From: Coleophoma eucalyptorum
Taxonomy: Eukaryota; Ascomycota; Leotiomycetes; Helotiales; Dermateaceae
Length of the DNA stretch: 64,000 bases
Direction of reading: 5' to 3'
Assembly: GCA_026120035.1 (NCBI GenBank)
Contig: JALRME010000011.1
Location: 682,001-746,000, forward strand
This document shows positions 51,162-61,000 of this stretch, piece after piece. A model generated the notes under the pieces. It did not search any database. It was not told the origin of the DNA and saw only the letters and a program-made list of their open reading frames with translations. Positions within the stretch are counted from its first letter, which is position 1. Each line of letters begins with the position of its first letter. The translations under genes were made by a program, and so were the position numbers.

Positions 51162-51950
51162 CTATCTTGATCGCAGTATCAACCAGACTTGCTCATGGTC
51201 TAGAGCCTGCTGGGATATAGGGGGTTGCGAAACTGTTGAAAGAGGTGAATTTGCACAGTGTTGGTACGCTGGAGCTGGCGGCATTGCGTTTGCATTCATC
51301 ATGTTGAAACTGGACATCGATTCCTGGGGAGCACCAAAGAACCATTCCGAATTTTCAGGATGATGTTGAATATTTGCTAAGCCATTGAAGACGGGTGTAT
51401 CTTGATTATCTGGTGGTGGGATATAAGCACAGCTGGTCTCGGAGACATAAGTATATGTCTGTTGGTTGATGTTGCTGTTGCTGCTGGCTGCTGGAAGAGC
51501 AGGATTGATATTCCCTGGCTGGCAAGGACTTGTATGGAGCTCTTGGTACGAGTTATATTGATAGGTTGCTTCAGTAGTGGGCGAGACATATTGAGCTCCC
51601 ATAGAACCCCACGATTCCTGCTGAAGAGGGGAAGAAGTGACTTCTGTGGGACCCTCTTCTACAACCCCACCAACATTTCGATACCACATGCCCTTTTCGT
51701 GCCTGTCCTTGTGTCTTTGATAAAGATCTGGTCGCACAAACTTCTTGGGGCATTGGGGGCACGCAAAAATCCGCTTTGGTCGGTCTACATATTCTGTTTA
51801 ACACTCAAAACTCGAGAGATGACGAAATGATATGGACATACGATTTAACCGGTGCCGCGAAAGATGCTCTGATCTGACGAAGGATTTATTACAGCCAGGT
51901 TCAGTGCAAGCGTACGCCCTTCCAGCGGGAGGAGTCGATGATGTATCCAT
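51162..51950 (-). CDS. Two-finger C2H2 transcription factor, C-terminally truncated
   Basis: Exons 51950-51842 and 51784-51162 (57-nt intron) give 243 aa. The splice, using the GTAG acceptor, restores RLNH-RPKRIF and hence correct spacing of two C2H2 fingers: YACTEPGCNKSFVRSEHLSRHRLNH and FACPQCPKKFVRPDLYQRHKDRH. An upstream AG would give RLNQYVDRPKRIF and lose the histidine. The rest is Asn/Gln/Pro/Ser-rich linker ending in an abrupt VWLILRSR. Factors with this finger pair normally continue for several hundred residues with a fungal-specific regulatory domain, traces of which follow on this strand. So either a shortened DNA-binding protein or the 5' part of a pseudogene. Divergent orientation and distance give no operon-like hint of a target. 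Confidence 0.65.
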
Positions 51951-54900
51951 GCTGGCTATTATTGCGGCAGAGAGTATTATTATATAGTTTTGCAAACTCT
52001 GGTGCTAATTACTGGGGAAGATGGTCCGTTGAGTCTCTCGTGAGCAAGTAAGCGTTTGGGCTCTTCGGATAAATTGCACATGGCTTCTAGTTTGCCAGAA
52101 CTCAGACGGGAAGGAAACCAAGGCAAGTGGTGAAAGTACAACACAGCAGTGCACATCGCGTCTTTCATTAGCCATTTGTAGTACTCCGGACTCCGTGGTC
52201 GGTTATCAGTGATCATCATCTTGCAGTAGTCTGCAGCGTGCAGGCTCTGACAACTAACTAGCGACTTAATCAGCTGTCGAGTTTGAAGGCACTGCATGTC
52301 TGTCATTGGCAAGAGACCTGCAATGAGACGAAGCAGCAGCGACAAAAACGAAAAGTGAAACGAAACGGGATTAATAGTCAATAGAGTTTCGGTTGATTGT
52401 GGAGCGGAAGGGAGGTCACATTGCGAAGAGAGCAGTCCCTTATTTCCAATGTATGGCCGCACTGTGACCAGCGCAAGGGCTGGCGAATAATGCAGTGATC
52501 GTCGGTCGGAAAGATATGTGTCACGGTGAGAAGGTTCAGCTTTGAGCTGAAGGCTTGACAAGTTAGGAAGTTGTGAGGATAACCAAACCCTATATCCTGG
52601 AGCTCGCCTATGCCTTTACTGAGTGATCGGTCTAAAGCCCGTTGAGCTGCGAGATCAGACAGCGCTTCTATGTCTCGCTACACTACGACATGGCTGTACT
52701 CCTGATGTACGTACCTACTTTGCCAACTTCCCTTCCCTTAACTGCCAACCCTTGGTCCTAAGGTCATCCGTTGTGCCCCATGTATGATTAGCTAAGATTG
52801 AGGTTTCGGTTAAGCGTCCCCTTGTCGCTGATCAGTGTTCACCGTCACTGTCCTCGTCGCTTAAGCACCTTTTCTGCTCATCCCACTCACCATGTGGACC
52901 TCCATCTCTTCCCCATTCCCAAAGCATCTTTCCAGCTGGCGAGTTGTGGGAGGCCATCTCGATTTAGCCACGCCGAGTCCATCACTGCCTCGGCATTGCT
53001 GAGCAGAGTATCCCTCTCGACCCCTGAGTTACCTGTTGCTATAGCATTCCCCAAGTCTCCAACAAGGTTGTGCTGTGATAGGCAGATGGGTTTCTACTCT
53101 TATCTGTTCGGTACAAGACGCGCGACAAGCTTATAGAACGTATATCGAAGCAAGAAGCAGGAAGCTAGCAGGATCTCAGTTAGGGTGATGGAGTATAAAT
53201 TTTCGACTCTTAGTAAATTCCACCAGATTAAAAATTTCCAACAGCTAGAACAGGTAACTCCCAAAGTGAGTGCAATGCTCCGGTATGGTACAAATAGAAA
53301 CCGGTCGTGAATTAATCCCAAGATGCACGACCACTCAATCCATCTTTTACCATCTTTCTAAATTCCAATTCTGCCTATCAGATACGTACGCTTTTTGTAA
53401 TCACTCTCAAAGCCACACGGAGGTACAGACTCGCCCAAGAGATCTTTCCTTCAAATCCATAATGGTCCTGTCCATCCGCAGCAACAACCCCTGCTGTTCT
53501 CCCTATGCACTACAATCCTGGCAGAATGCTGAGTATTTGCGCAGATCTTGATTTTTATGATCACCGCCATGGATGTAGTAAATCTATTGATTCTTTCTTG
53601 GGAGGCATCTAGTGCTTCGCTGTACGCATCGTCCCGAGCCATACGCACGAGGAGAGGCGGATGAAAACGTGTGGATAGGAAACCACCTAGTTGATTATAC
53701 TTTATCGGAAATGCACGCTTGCTTGGAAAGTTTTCTATTGGGCAAAGACTCCGCCAACAAAGTATTTACCTAGAGACAATGGTGACCTGATCGACCTCTG
53801 GAGGTGGGGATATTGTGATGAGATACGCGGAGAGTGCCGATGAAGGTTACTTTCAGGACTTTCTGGAGTCGTCTGGCTGAATCCTTGCGAATATTCAGCC
53901 AGAGGAATTGGCTTGAAAGATTGTTTTTCGGCAATTGGAAGTTTTAGAAGCAAGTATAAAAAATGTGCTCCTACATTGATTAATATTTAGCTTCTTCGAT
54001 TAAATCTTTCCTTCAATTTTAGTACCTAAAAGCTTTCTAATAACATTTTATTCGGTCATCCACGCTATCCTATACCAGATATGGGGTGTTCAGTCCTCAA
54101 AGTACCGTTCTGGTACCTAAATAGCCATTAGTCTCTTTGCTTTTTTGTGTGTTTTTTGTATCATTTACTAAAAGAGACTTTACCTTGAACAAAAACAGTC
54201 TTATCGTTAATGGTCGCTCAAGCCTTCTTCTAAGGTTGCTTTTTGTGAATGGGATTGACTCAAGCTAGTATATAGTCATATGCAGTGCATCGGGTTTTAA
54301 TACCTAGCATATCTTGTTTATGCCGACATGACAACATGGGCAGAGCAATAAAGGAACTTGTATTAGTCCCAAGCTGGCTTATAGCCCCTTTGAGACTCTA
54401 TAGCAGGCCAAAAATAATCAATTACAAATCTCCTAGTATTGCTCTTTTGGTACTACGCAAAGATCTTCTATGATGCAGTATCCCTTTGTGAGTCAAAAGA
54501 AGTAGCTCAAAGAAGTTAAGCGAGAAGACAAAGCGAAAGGTAGCTAGTTGACAACTTCAAACGACCCATATTGTAGGGCTATGTGACTTGCTTGCTTTCT
54601 CCAGAGCATTGAGATACTAGACAAAAGCACATACTCTTCTTGTCTCTTCTGCTATCTCTTTCATTGGGTATTGCACTTTATAGAGTAGATGGCATAGGTT
54701 AGAGAAGCATCTCATGTCTGAATCTTCAGTAATCTAAGATAAAAGTAGATTTTCTTGTGGTTCAGTATGAAGAAAATACACTATATCATTCAAGAGAGCA
54801 TTCGGATTCTCTATAGTGTGCCTCTTGAATGAATGAATCTACCAATATTCGAATCTGACAGCGTAAGATAGTAAAGATGTGCTGTCTAATTTGACTTGAT

Positions 54901-55363
54901 ATTCTTGGACTTACGCACAATGCAAGAAATTACAATTACTCATGGTAAATTCTGGAAATACATTCTCCATCCTTCCAGAAGAGTCTTAGTATTGCTTAAA
55001 AACTTCTCCGTCCTACTGTCATGCTTCACTTCCATTGATAACTCAAACCATCAAAGCACAATACTAAACTGACATTGTTATTCAAGTACAACTAACAATA
55101 CGAGCACTTTGCATAGTAGAGAGCTCTAGAAGAGAAATAATACTTATTCGCCCCAGACTGATTTCATATCTAGTCCGTGCAACACTCGTTCTTGTTTTTA
55201 GTTGATACCAAGGAGAAGCATCTCGTCTGCCTGACAAAACCAAAACATTCGCTCAGCCTCGCCTTCAACAACTCAAGTACTGTCAGAAGCCACTGGATTG
55301 AAAAGCGTCACGTAGATCGAACAAAATCGCAAACCCCAATTTGCAATTCGCATTTGCTTCTCC
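51951..55363. other. Gene-poor, AT-rich stretch
   Basis: About 3.4 kb. It includes the upstream region of the two-finger gene (a 193-codon ORF at 51980-52561, minus, shows no domain), then strongly AT-rich DNA from about 53.9 to 55.1 kb with the crossed inverted repeats at 54778-54832. The last 250 bp are the leader of the next gene. No transposon protein recognised. Confidence 0.4.
54778..54832. repeat. Two interleaved perfect inverted repeats
   Basis: ACACTATA (54778-54785) pairs with TATAGTGT (54812-54819). The directly adjoining TCATTCAAGAG (54786-54796) pairs with CTCTTGAATGA (54822-54832). The order A-B-A'-B' means the two hairpins exclude each other or cross. Confidence 0.85.
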
Positions 55364-57218
55364 ATGGCTTCTCACCATCCACCTCAGCCATGCACGCCAC
55401 GACCAAAACCTGACCAACCCTTCTTCACCTTTGACGAGGAAGAGGAAGCCATCTCCAAAGAGCCTTGGTCCCCCTACAAGACATCGCCAACACCAGATCT
55501 TGAGAATAACTGGGTACTTCTTCAACCCATCACCCTTCCAATCCGTTCTCGTCCTTCTCTCCTCCCTCCAGTTTCAGACCTTGCCAGCGCACCCAACTTA
55601 CTTGCAACACCACAGTACCTTCTGCAGGCATCAAGAGCAAGCTCCCAAAACCTAACTTCAACTCCAACACAAAACATCTTTTCTTCTACATCTCACCCAA
55701 AAGCTACCATGTCAAACCACTCAATGCCACCTCAACACTTCACCAGTCCGCTCCCCAGCCCTGAAGTCCCCATTCGCCTCCCGGCACAAACCCCAATCTT
55801 CTCCCAGCTCGACGCGAGAAAGCCGCCCACACTTCCCCACAGTGAAGAGCTAGACAAGCACTTACCAATCGAGAAAGATGCGTACAAGAAGCTCGAAGCC
55901 CACTTCGCAGCCCGCCTACCCTACGTCGAGCTCGCTTCCAAGCGCCTTCAAGCCATCACGGGCATCCGCAACGACACGCCGTTCGAGCTACCATGTTCCC
56001 TCGACACAGAATTCTCGCCAGCCAGCCTTCACTCCAAGCACCTTCTAGTTGAGAACGGCGGCGATTTTGACGCTGGCAAAATAGCAGCACCGCCTACTCC
56101 CCTTCCCACAGCAAGCACTGCGTCGGCAAAGACCCCTAAGCGACGAGACAGCGGCATTGGCATGGACACCACACCTCCCGCCCACCTGCCCACGCACACA
56201 ATCGACGAAGAGATGGGGAAGGGATTGCGAGAGTATCTACTACAGAAAGGCCTACGTCGCGGCCAGGCGAGGCTGGATTGCAGCAGTATTACCTTCTACG
56301 ACTTCACGCCAGACCTACGAACCGGCGAGTTCAAGAATGAGCTGCTGGTGCACTACAGCAACGAGAGTGTGCACGAGCGCATAGTGTGCTACCAAGTTGA
56401 TCTGTAAGCCCTCGCATCTCACTCTCCCAGCCCATCCCCCTGACTGAAGCGTTTCCAGACCAACATCCCGCACCACAACCCAAGGCAACCGCCTCCACAG
56501 CACCGAACGCTGGATCTGGTTCCTCCTCTCCCGCCCGCTCATCTCCTACCACGACCACGACCACCCCGTCCCCAACTCTCCCCGCGCTCCCCCTAACTGC
56601 CCCAGCCGCAGCTACTGGGTCGTTATCGCCGCTCCGCTCTCCCACGTCACCTGCTACGCGCCCACCACCGAGCACGTCTACAAGAAGCCCAACCGACCTA
56701 CCGCCACGGCATCAAATCCACTACATGCCCAAACAGCCGCCGGCGGGAAACGCATTACGCGGCGGCGCGACTTCGACTTCTCGCACAGCGGTGTCCCGCT
56801 GTTCGAGTTCAGCAGCGAGGGCGACGCTACGTTTGTAGACTCGGTGCCATTCCTGTCCGTGGAGAAGATGAGATCCTGGAGCGGCGGGGCGGAGGAGCAG
56901 TATGGCTGGTACGCGGACGAGGAGTACGCGGCGGTATGTGCGCAGTGGATATGTGGCGAGGCGGCGTGGAATCCCGAGACGAGAGATCTGAAGATGGATA
57001 TGCGTGGCAAGGTGGAGAAACCGGCGGCGGCGAGGGGTGCGTGGTGGAGTGAGTTCTATGCGAAGATGTATGAGGATAGTCGGCGCTGGGGCAGGATCCG
57101 GGCGGCGATGGCGAGGGGGAGGTGTAGGGTTGTTGTGCGGTGGGAGGAGATGGAGGTGGAGGTGCCAAGGGGGAGGGAGAGAGAGAGGGAGAGGGATGGG
57201 GAGAGGGAGAGCTGTTAG
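55364..57218 (+). CDS. Fungal protein of unknown function, 599 aa
   Basis: Exons 55364-56403 and 56459-57218; the 55-nt intron (GTAAGC...TTCCAG with a CTGAC branch site) joins YQVDL-PTSRTT. The first 140 residues are Pro/Ser/Thr-rich and disordered, with an acidic DEEEEA patch. Residues about 165-200 look helical (KDAYKKLEAHFAARLPYVEL), and a Ser/Pro basic linker (KRRDSGIG) follows. From about residue 285 the protein is ordered, with EYLLQKGLRRGQARLDCSSITFYDF and, after the intron, ERWIWFLLSRPLISY and SYWVVIAAPLSHVTCYAP. The C-terminus ends in an Arg/Glu run coded by a GGGAGA microsatellite. No TM segment, catalytic motif or named domain recognised. The structured centre with a clean splice supports a real gene. 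Convergent with the GH72 gene. Confidence 0.75.
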
Positions 57219-58991
57219 TCAGACGGATGTCGAGAACTGGGCTTAGGAAAAGGAGCGCGCTTGCAGAGATCACTGACTTCACGGGGTTGTGTGATGGGGA
57301 GCAGTGGGTTCAGTTGGATGGAGTAGGAGATGGAAAAGGTGGTGAGGATCTTGGTCATAATATGAGAAGAGGTCAGTGAAAGAGGAAACAAGTCACAGGA
57401 GAAAATCCTTGTGAATAGGAGCAACATATGTTGAAATATCGTACAAAAGGTGAGAAACCAGAAAGCAATTTCTGCGCCAATTTCTGCGCAAAAGAGGGTG
57501 CGTATTTTAGAAATAAGCCGTGGATGAACCCCCCATAAGTATGAGAGATAACAGAACGTAATTCGCACACAGCAAAGTCCTCATCTCCAAAACGGATCAT
57601 CTCTCAGTAGCAGCTCGTGAACCACCTATACCGCAATAAATGGCTAAGCGACGGCCGGGAAACAGCGCCGTAGCTAAAAACCAAAGATCCGGACACGAAT
57701 AAGAGAAAAGTGTGAGACGAGACTTCCGAATTCTTGCACACAGTTTCACACCGTGTCAAAGTATTTGCTTCGACTCGAGATAGATTCCAAAATCTGCATG
57801 CAAGAAGAGAAGCTGTTCTTTCTCTCCGTGATTGATTCGGCAATCTACTACTTAGCTACAATGCTTCGTCTAAGTTGTCCTGTCTTATTCACTCCACTTA
57901 ACACTGCTTTGGGGAGCCATGGCACAACTTACGCCGTTAGAATATCAAGGAAATGATCAAGTGTCCTTTCTACGCTACGGGCATTCAAAAATACAGCTAT
58001 GATTATGGGATCAACTTTTCGCAAGGTAACTTAGAGTTGGTACCTTAGGTAAGGTGCGGACTTATTTGAATCTCTCTCGCTTATCTCGAAGCGTCCATGT
58101 CTAATACCTACCTACCTACCTACCTACCTAGGTAGGGACATACTCGAGCTAGCCAGGAACTACGTCATCTTACGTCTGAATTCTCAAGGAACAGGAAGGA
58201 ACATGATCATAGCCTGCTCGTGTCAGCCATAGGCGCAGATGTAAAGGTATCTATGTACATACTATCTCTCGAAGTAGATACCGCCAATCAATCACGCACG
58301 TCTCGAGAATCGGACAAAGGCAAGTTAGACGAGGAAAAGCCCGTGCTATGTAACAGCCTTACCAATGAGAGAATTTGATTCGACAATTCCATTCATTCTA
58401 TGCCGTTATCACATGCTTACTTTCAGCACTTAGTTTACGGAAAAGTCTTTTGATGTGTTGGTATCATTAAATCTTTCATTTCCTATTCCATTGACCAACT
58501 GACGGTTGAAACCCAATCAATGCTTTCTATTATATTCCATCCAAACGACAGTCGGGGCAAGGTTCCAGGTAGCCATGGTCGCTACTATAGCTAGAACATC
58601 CCCTGATGCGTTCGTGCATGCTTTCATTCATTCAGGAATAAGCCATGTATCCATCGTACTTCCATGCAGCGTTTCTCTCTCCATGTCATGTCCATTCGAC
58701 TTGTTATGATGCTGTTGTGCAAAAGCCGTGCCACAACGCAAGAGTCTAAATGGCCATCCTCAACGTATTAATGCCATAACCATGGCTGTGTGTCCATGTC
58801 CATCTCCATGATTCTCCAGAAAATTCATAGAAAAAATACAAAAACACCGCGCTATCGTCTATCATGCGCTCATGCCAAGAAATCAAGATCGATCGACGGG
58901 AAACAAAGCCCGGATTCAAACCTGTGAAAAGTTTATGTACAAGCCCTTTTTCAAGGACCTCAAGATATACAGACCCCTTCTCTGAGGGCAA
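57219..58991. other. Convergent intergenic region
   Basis: About 1.8 kb between facing 3' ends. Mostly AT-rich with no coding signal. Contains TACCTTAGGTA (58041-58051) and a TACC array ending in a palindrome (58105-58136). Confidence 0.45.
58105..58136. repeat. TACC tandem array with CCTAGG palindrome
   Basis: Six to seven TACC tetramers followed by TAGGTAGG, so the right end forms a perfect CCTACCTAGGTAGG palindrome. Confidence 0.9.
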
Positions 58992-60412
58992 TTATAGCCA
59001 GAAGACAAAGGTAAGCATCACCGCAACCAGTCCAACGCTCATACCAGCAATTTCCTTGCCACCAGATGCACTGCCCTTGGTGCTGGTGGCTGATGCGGCC
59101 GAGCCAGTAGCAGTGCCGGTTGACGTCGCCGTCGCGGTTGCTGATGATGTGCCTTCGGTTTGTCCGATGGTGGGGAGGGCCACATTGCCTTGGACCAGCC
59201 ATCCGTCGGCCGTTGAGGAGGGGCAAGCTGGTGGTGTGAGGGTAGAGGTGACATAGGCAGAGCTCTTGACTCCAGTAGGAGTCAGAGTCGCCCATTGGTT
59301 TTGGAGGTTGGTGAAATCTGGTGCTACTGGGGTGGGCGTTCCGGTGACGGAGATGCCTGCCACAACTCCCGATGCGACAACCGTAGGTGAGACATCCTGG
59401 CCGTACTCGATCAGCCCATAAGCATTGGTCTCATTGATCCATTCGTAGATGATGGCGCCCGACCAGGTACCGCTCATATCGCTGCCGAGAATGGCACTCT
59501 GGTCATCGAAGGTTCGGGGTTGGACCGTATTGCAACCCGTCTCGGAGAAGAAGATGGGAATGTTGTAACCCTCAGCGTAGGTGTTCAAGGTGGAGTATCC
59601 TGAGACGGTGTAACTGCTATCTCCACACCATTCATAGGCATTGAGACCAAAGAAATCAATGGACTCGGAAGTATTGGTACCACAGGCCAGGTAGTTCTGG
59701 AGCATAGGTCGAAGCTCAGAGATATCAGCAGCGGAATAGCCAACTGGAATAGTTCGGTATCCCTTGCTATTTCGGTACGCCTTCAGATCTCGGGCAGCAG
59801 CCTTGATGTAGGGTGCCGCAAGCGACTGGTTTGCCAAAGCAATAACCTCGTTTCCAACAAAGAACCCCAGCGTGTTGTCATAGGAATGGAAAGCGTCCAT
59901 AACCTTCGTGTAAGCATTGTATTGTGTTTCACTCCAAGTTGCTACAGTCTGCGAGGGGTTAGCAAAGAAGGAGAGCTGGGTGGGAAGCTCCTTACGGGGT
60001 CGATAGCGGTAGTGAAGGTATCCAGGTCCACCATCAGATAGATACCAGCGTCGGCAAACGTGGACATACAGCCCGAATGGTCGCCATTGGGGTCAACGTG
60101 GTACACGCGAATGGTATTGGCCCCCAGCTTCTGCATCAGCGCAGCATCGAGAGTACATTGTTCCGTATTAACCAGAGGATCTTCGGGAGTCAATTGGTAC
60201 GCGACACCTGCAAGGCATCCATTAGCTACGAATCACTCGATAAAAGGGCAGATGATGGAATTTCTGCGAAGGCAGGGGGTTTCATATATACCCTTAATGT
60301 AGAACTGATCTCCATTGCTATCGAAGAATTTGGAGCCGACCTGAGAAACGGTCGCGATGGCATTCACAGCACCGCAAGCCAATGCGGCGAGCGCACCAAA
60401 CCGCGCCAACAT
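58992..60412 (-). CDS. GPI-anchored beta-1,3-glucanosyltransferase, GH72 (Gel/Gas family)
   Basis: Cell-surface transglycosylase that cuts and rejoins beta-1,3-glucan chains to elongate wall glucan. Exons 60412-60292, 60207-59996 and 59948-58992 (introns 84 and 47 nt) give 429 aa. Signal peptide: MLARFGALAALACGAVNA, likely cut after residue 18. GH72 landmarks: FYIKGVAYQ across intron 1, GANTIRVYHVDP, the acid/base GNEV (E145), YEWCG and the nucleophile FFSETGCN (E247), then IIYEWINETNAYGLIEY. The tail is a Ser/Thr/Ala-rich stalk, a small-residue omega region (SASGG) and a hydrophobic end (MSVGLVAVMLTFVFWL): a GPI signal. No Cys-rich X8/CBM43 module, so it belongs to the short Gel subgroup. 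Several Asn-X-Ser/Thr sites. Which Gel paralogue it is cannot be told. Confidence 0.94.
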
Positions 60413-61000
60413 GATCGAGTTCCGGTTGATGACGAGGAAAGAGGAAGGGGGAGGAGGAAGCTCGTCTTGCTGCTCGCCGTCGGGTCGATTGTGTTGAAGG
60501 ATTGCGACGCGTCGAAGATGTTTTGTTGCGACGATTCCAGCGAATGAGGTGATCGGGTCGAGGAAGCTTTGCGCTTGAAGAGCTGGAATGTAGTGGACAC
60601 ACTTGGGAAATGCGCGATTATTATTGACAGCGGAACAAACGAATGTGCAAGTCCTCTTCCGGAGCAAGACCTGAGTGAGACGAGGGAAGGGAAGGGAAGG
60701 GAAGGGAGGAATTAGAATTGTGTCAAGGCACAAAAGTTATGGACGAGGAGGGAGGAGATGGAGGTCGAGGTGGAGGAGGAGGAGAGGAGTGAGGAGACAG
60801 TCGAGGACTAGAACGGTCGACTGGACCAAACAGGAGCTTGGGCAGTGGGTTTGGAGTGGGTTTGAGTCTGGAGAAAAGCTTGAGACCAGGATGCTCCGAC
60901 TTCTGCTACGCTCCATCACCACAAACCGACACCAGATGGGAAGAAAGTGTCCAACATCATCCACTTTCTCAAAGCTTGGGTATCAGCAATTGCGTGTAGA
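60413..61000 (-). promoter_or_regulatory. GH72 promoter/leader with CT-rich tracts
   Basis: On the GH72 coding strand the upstream region has a TTCCC array (60683-60710) and a long TC/CCT-rich tract (about 60747-60800), typical of CT-rich core promoters and leaders in filamentous fungi. Exact start of transcription not seen. Confidence 0.5.
60683..60710. repeat. GGGAA pentamer array
   Basis: Four GGGAA units, then GGGAGG on the plus strand. It fits a two-nt-loop G-quadruplex motif on the strand opposite to GH72 transcription. Confidence 0.9.

Noticed and set aside
51980..52561. 193-codon minus-strand ORF upstream of the two-finger C2H2 gene
   Set aside because: No recognisable domain or splice link to the neighbouring gene; likely leader or chance.
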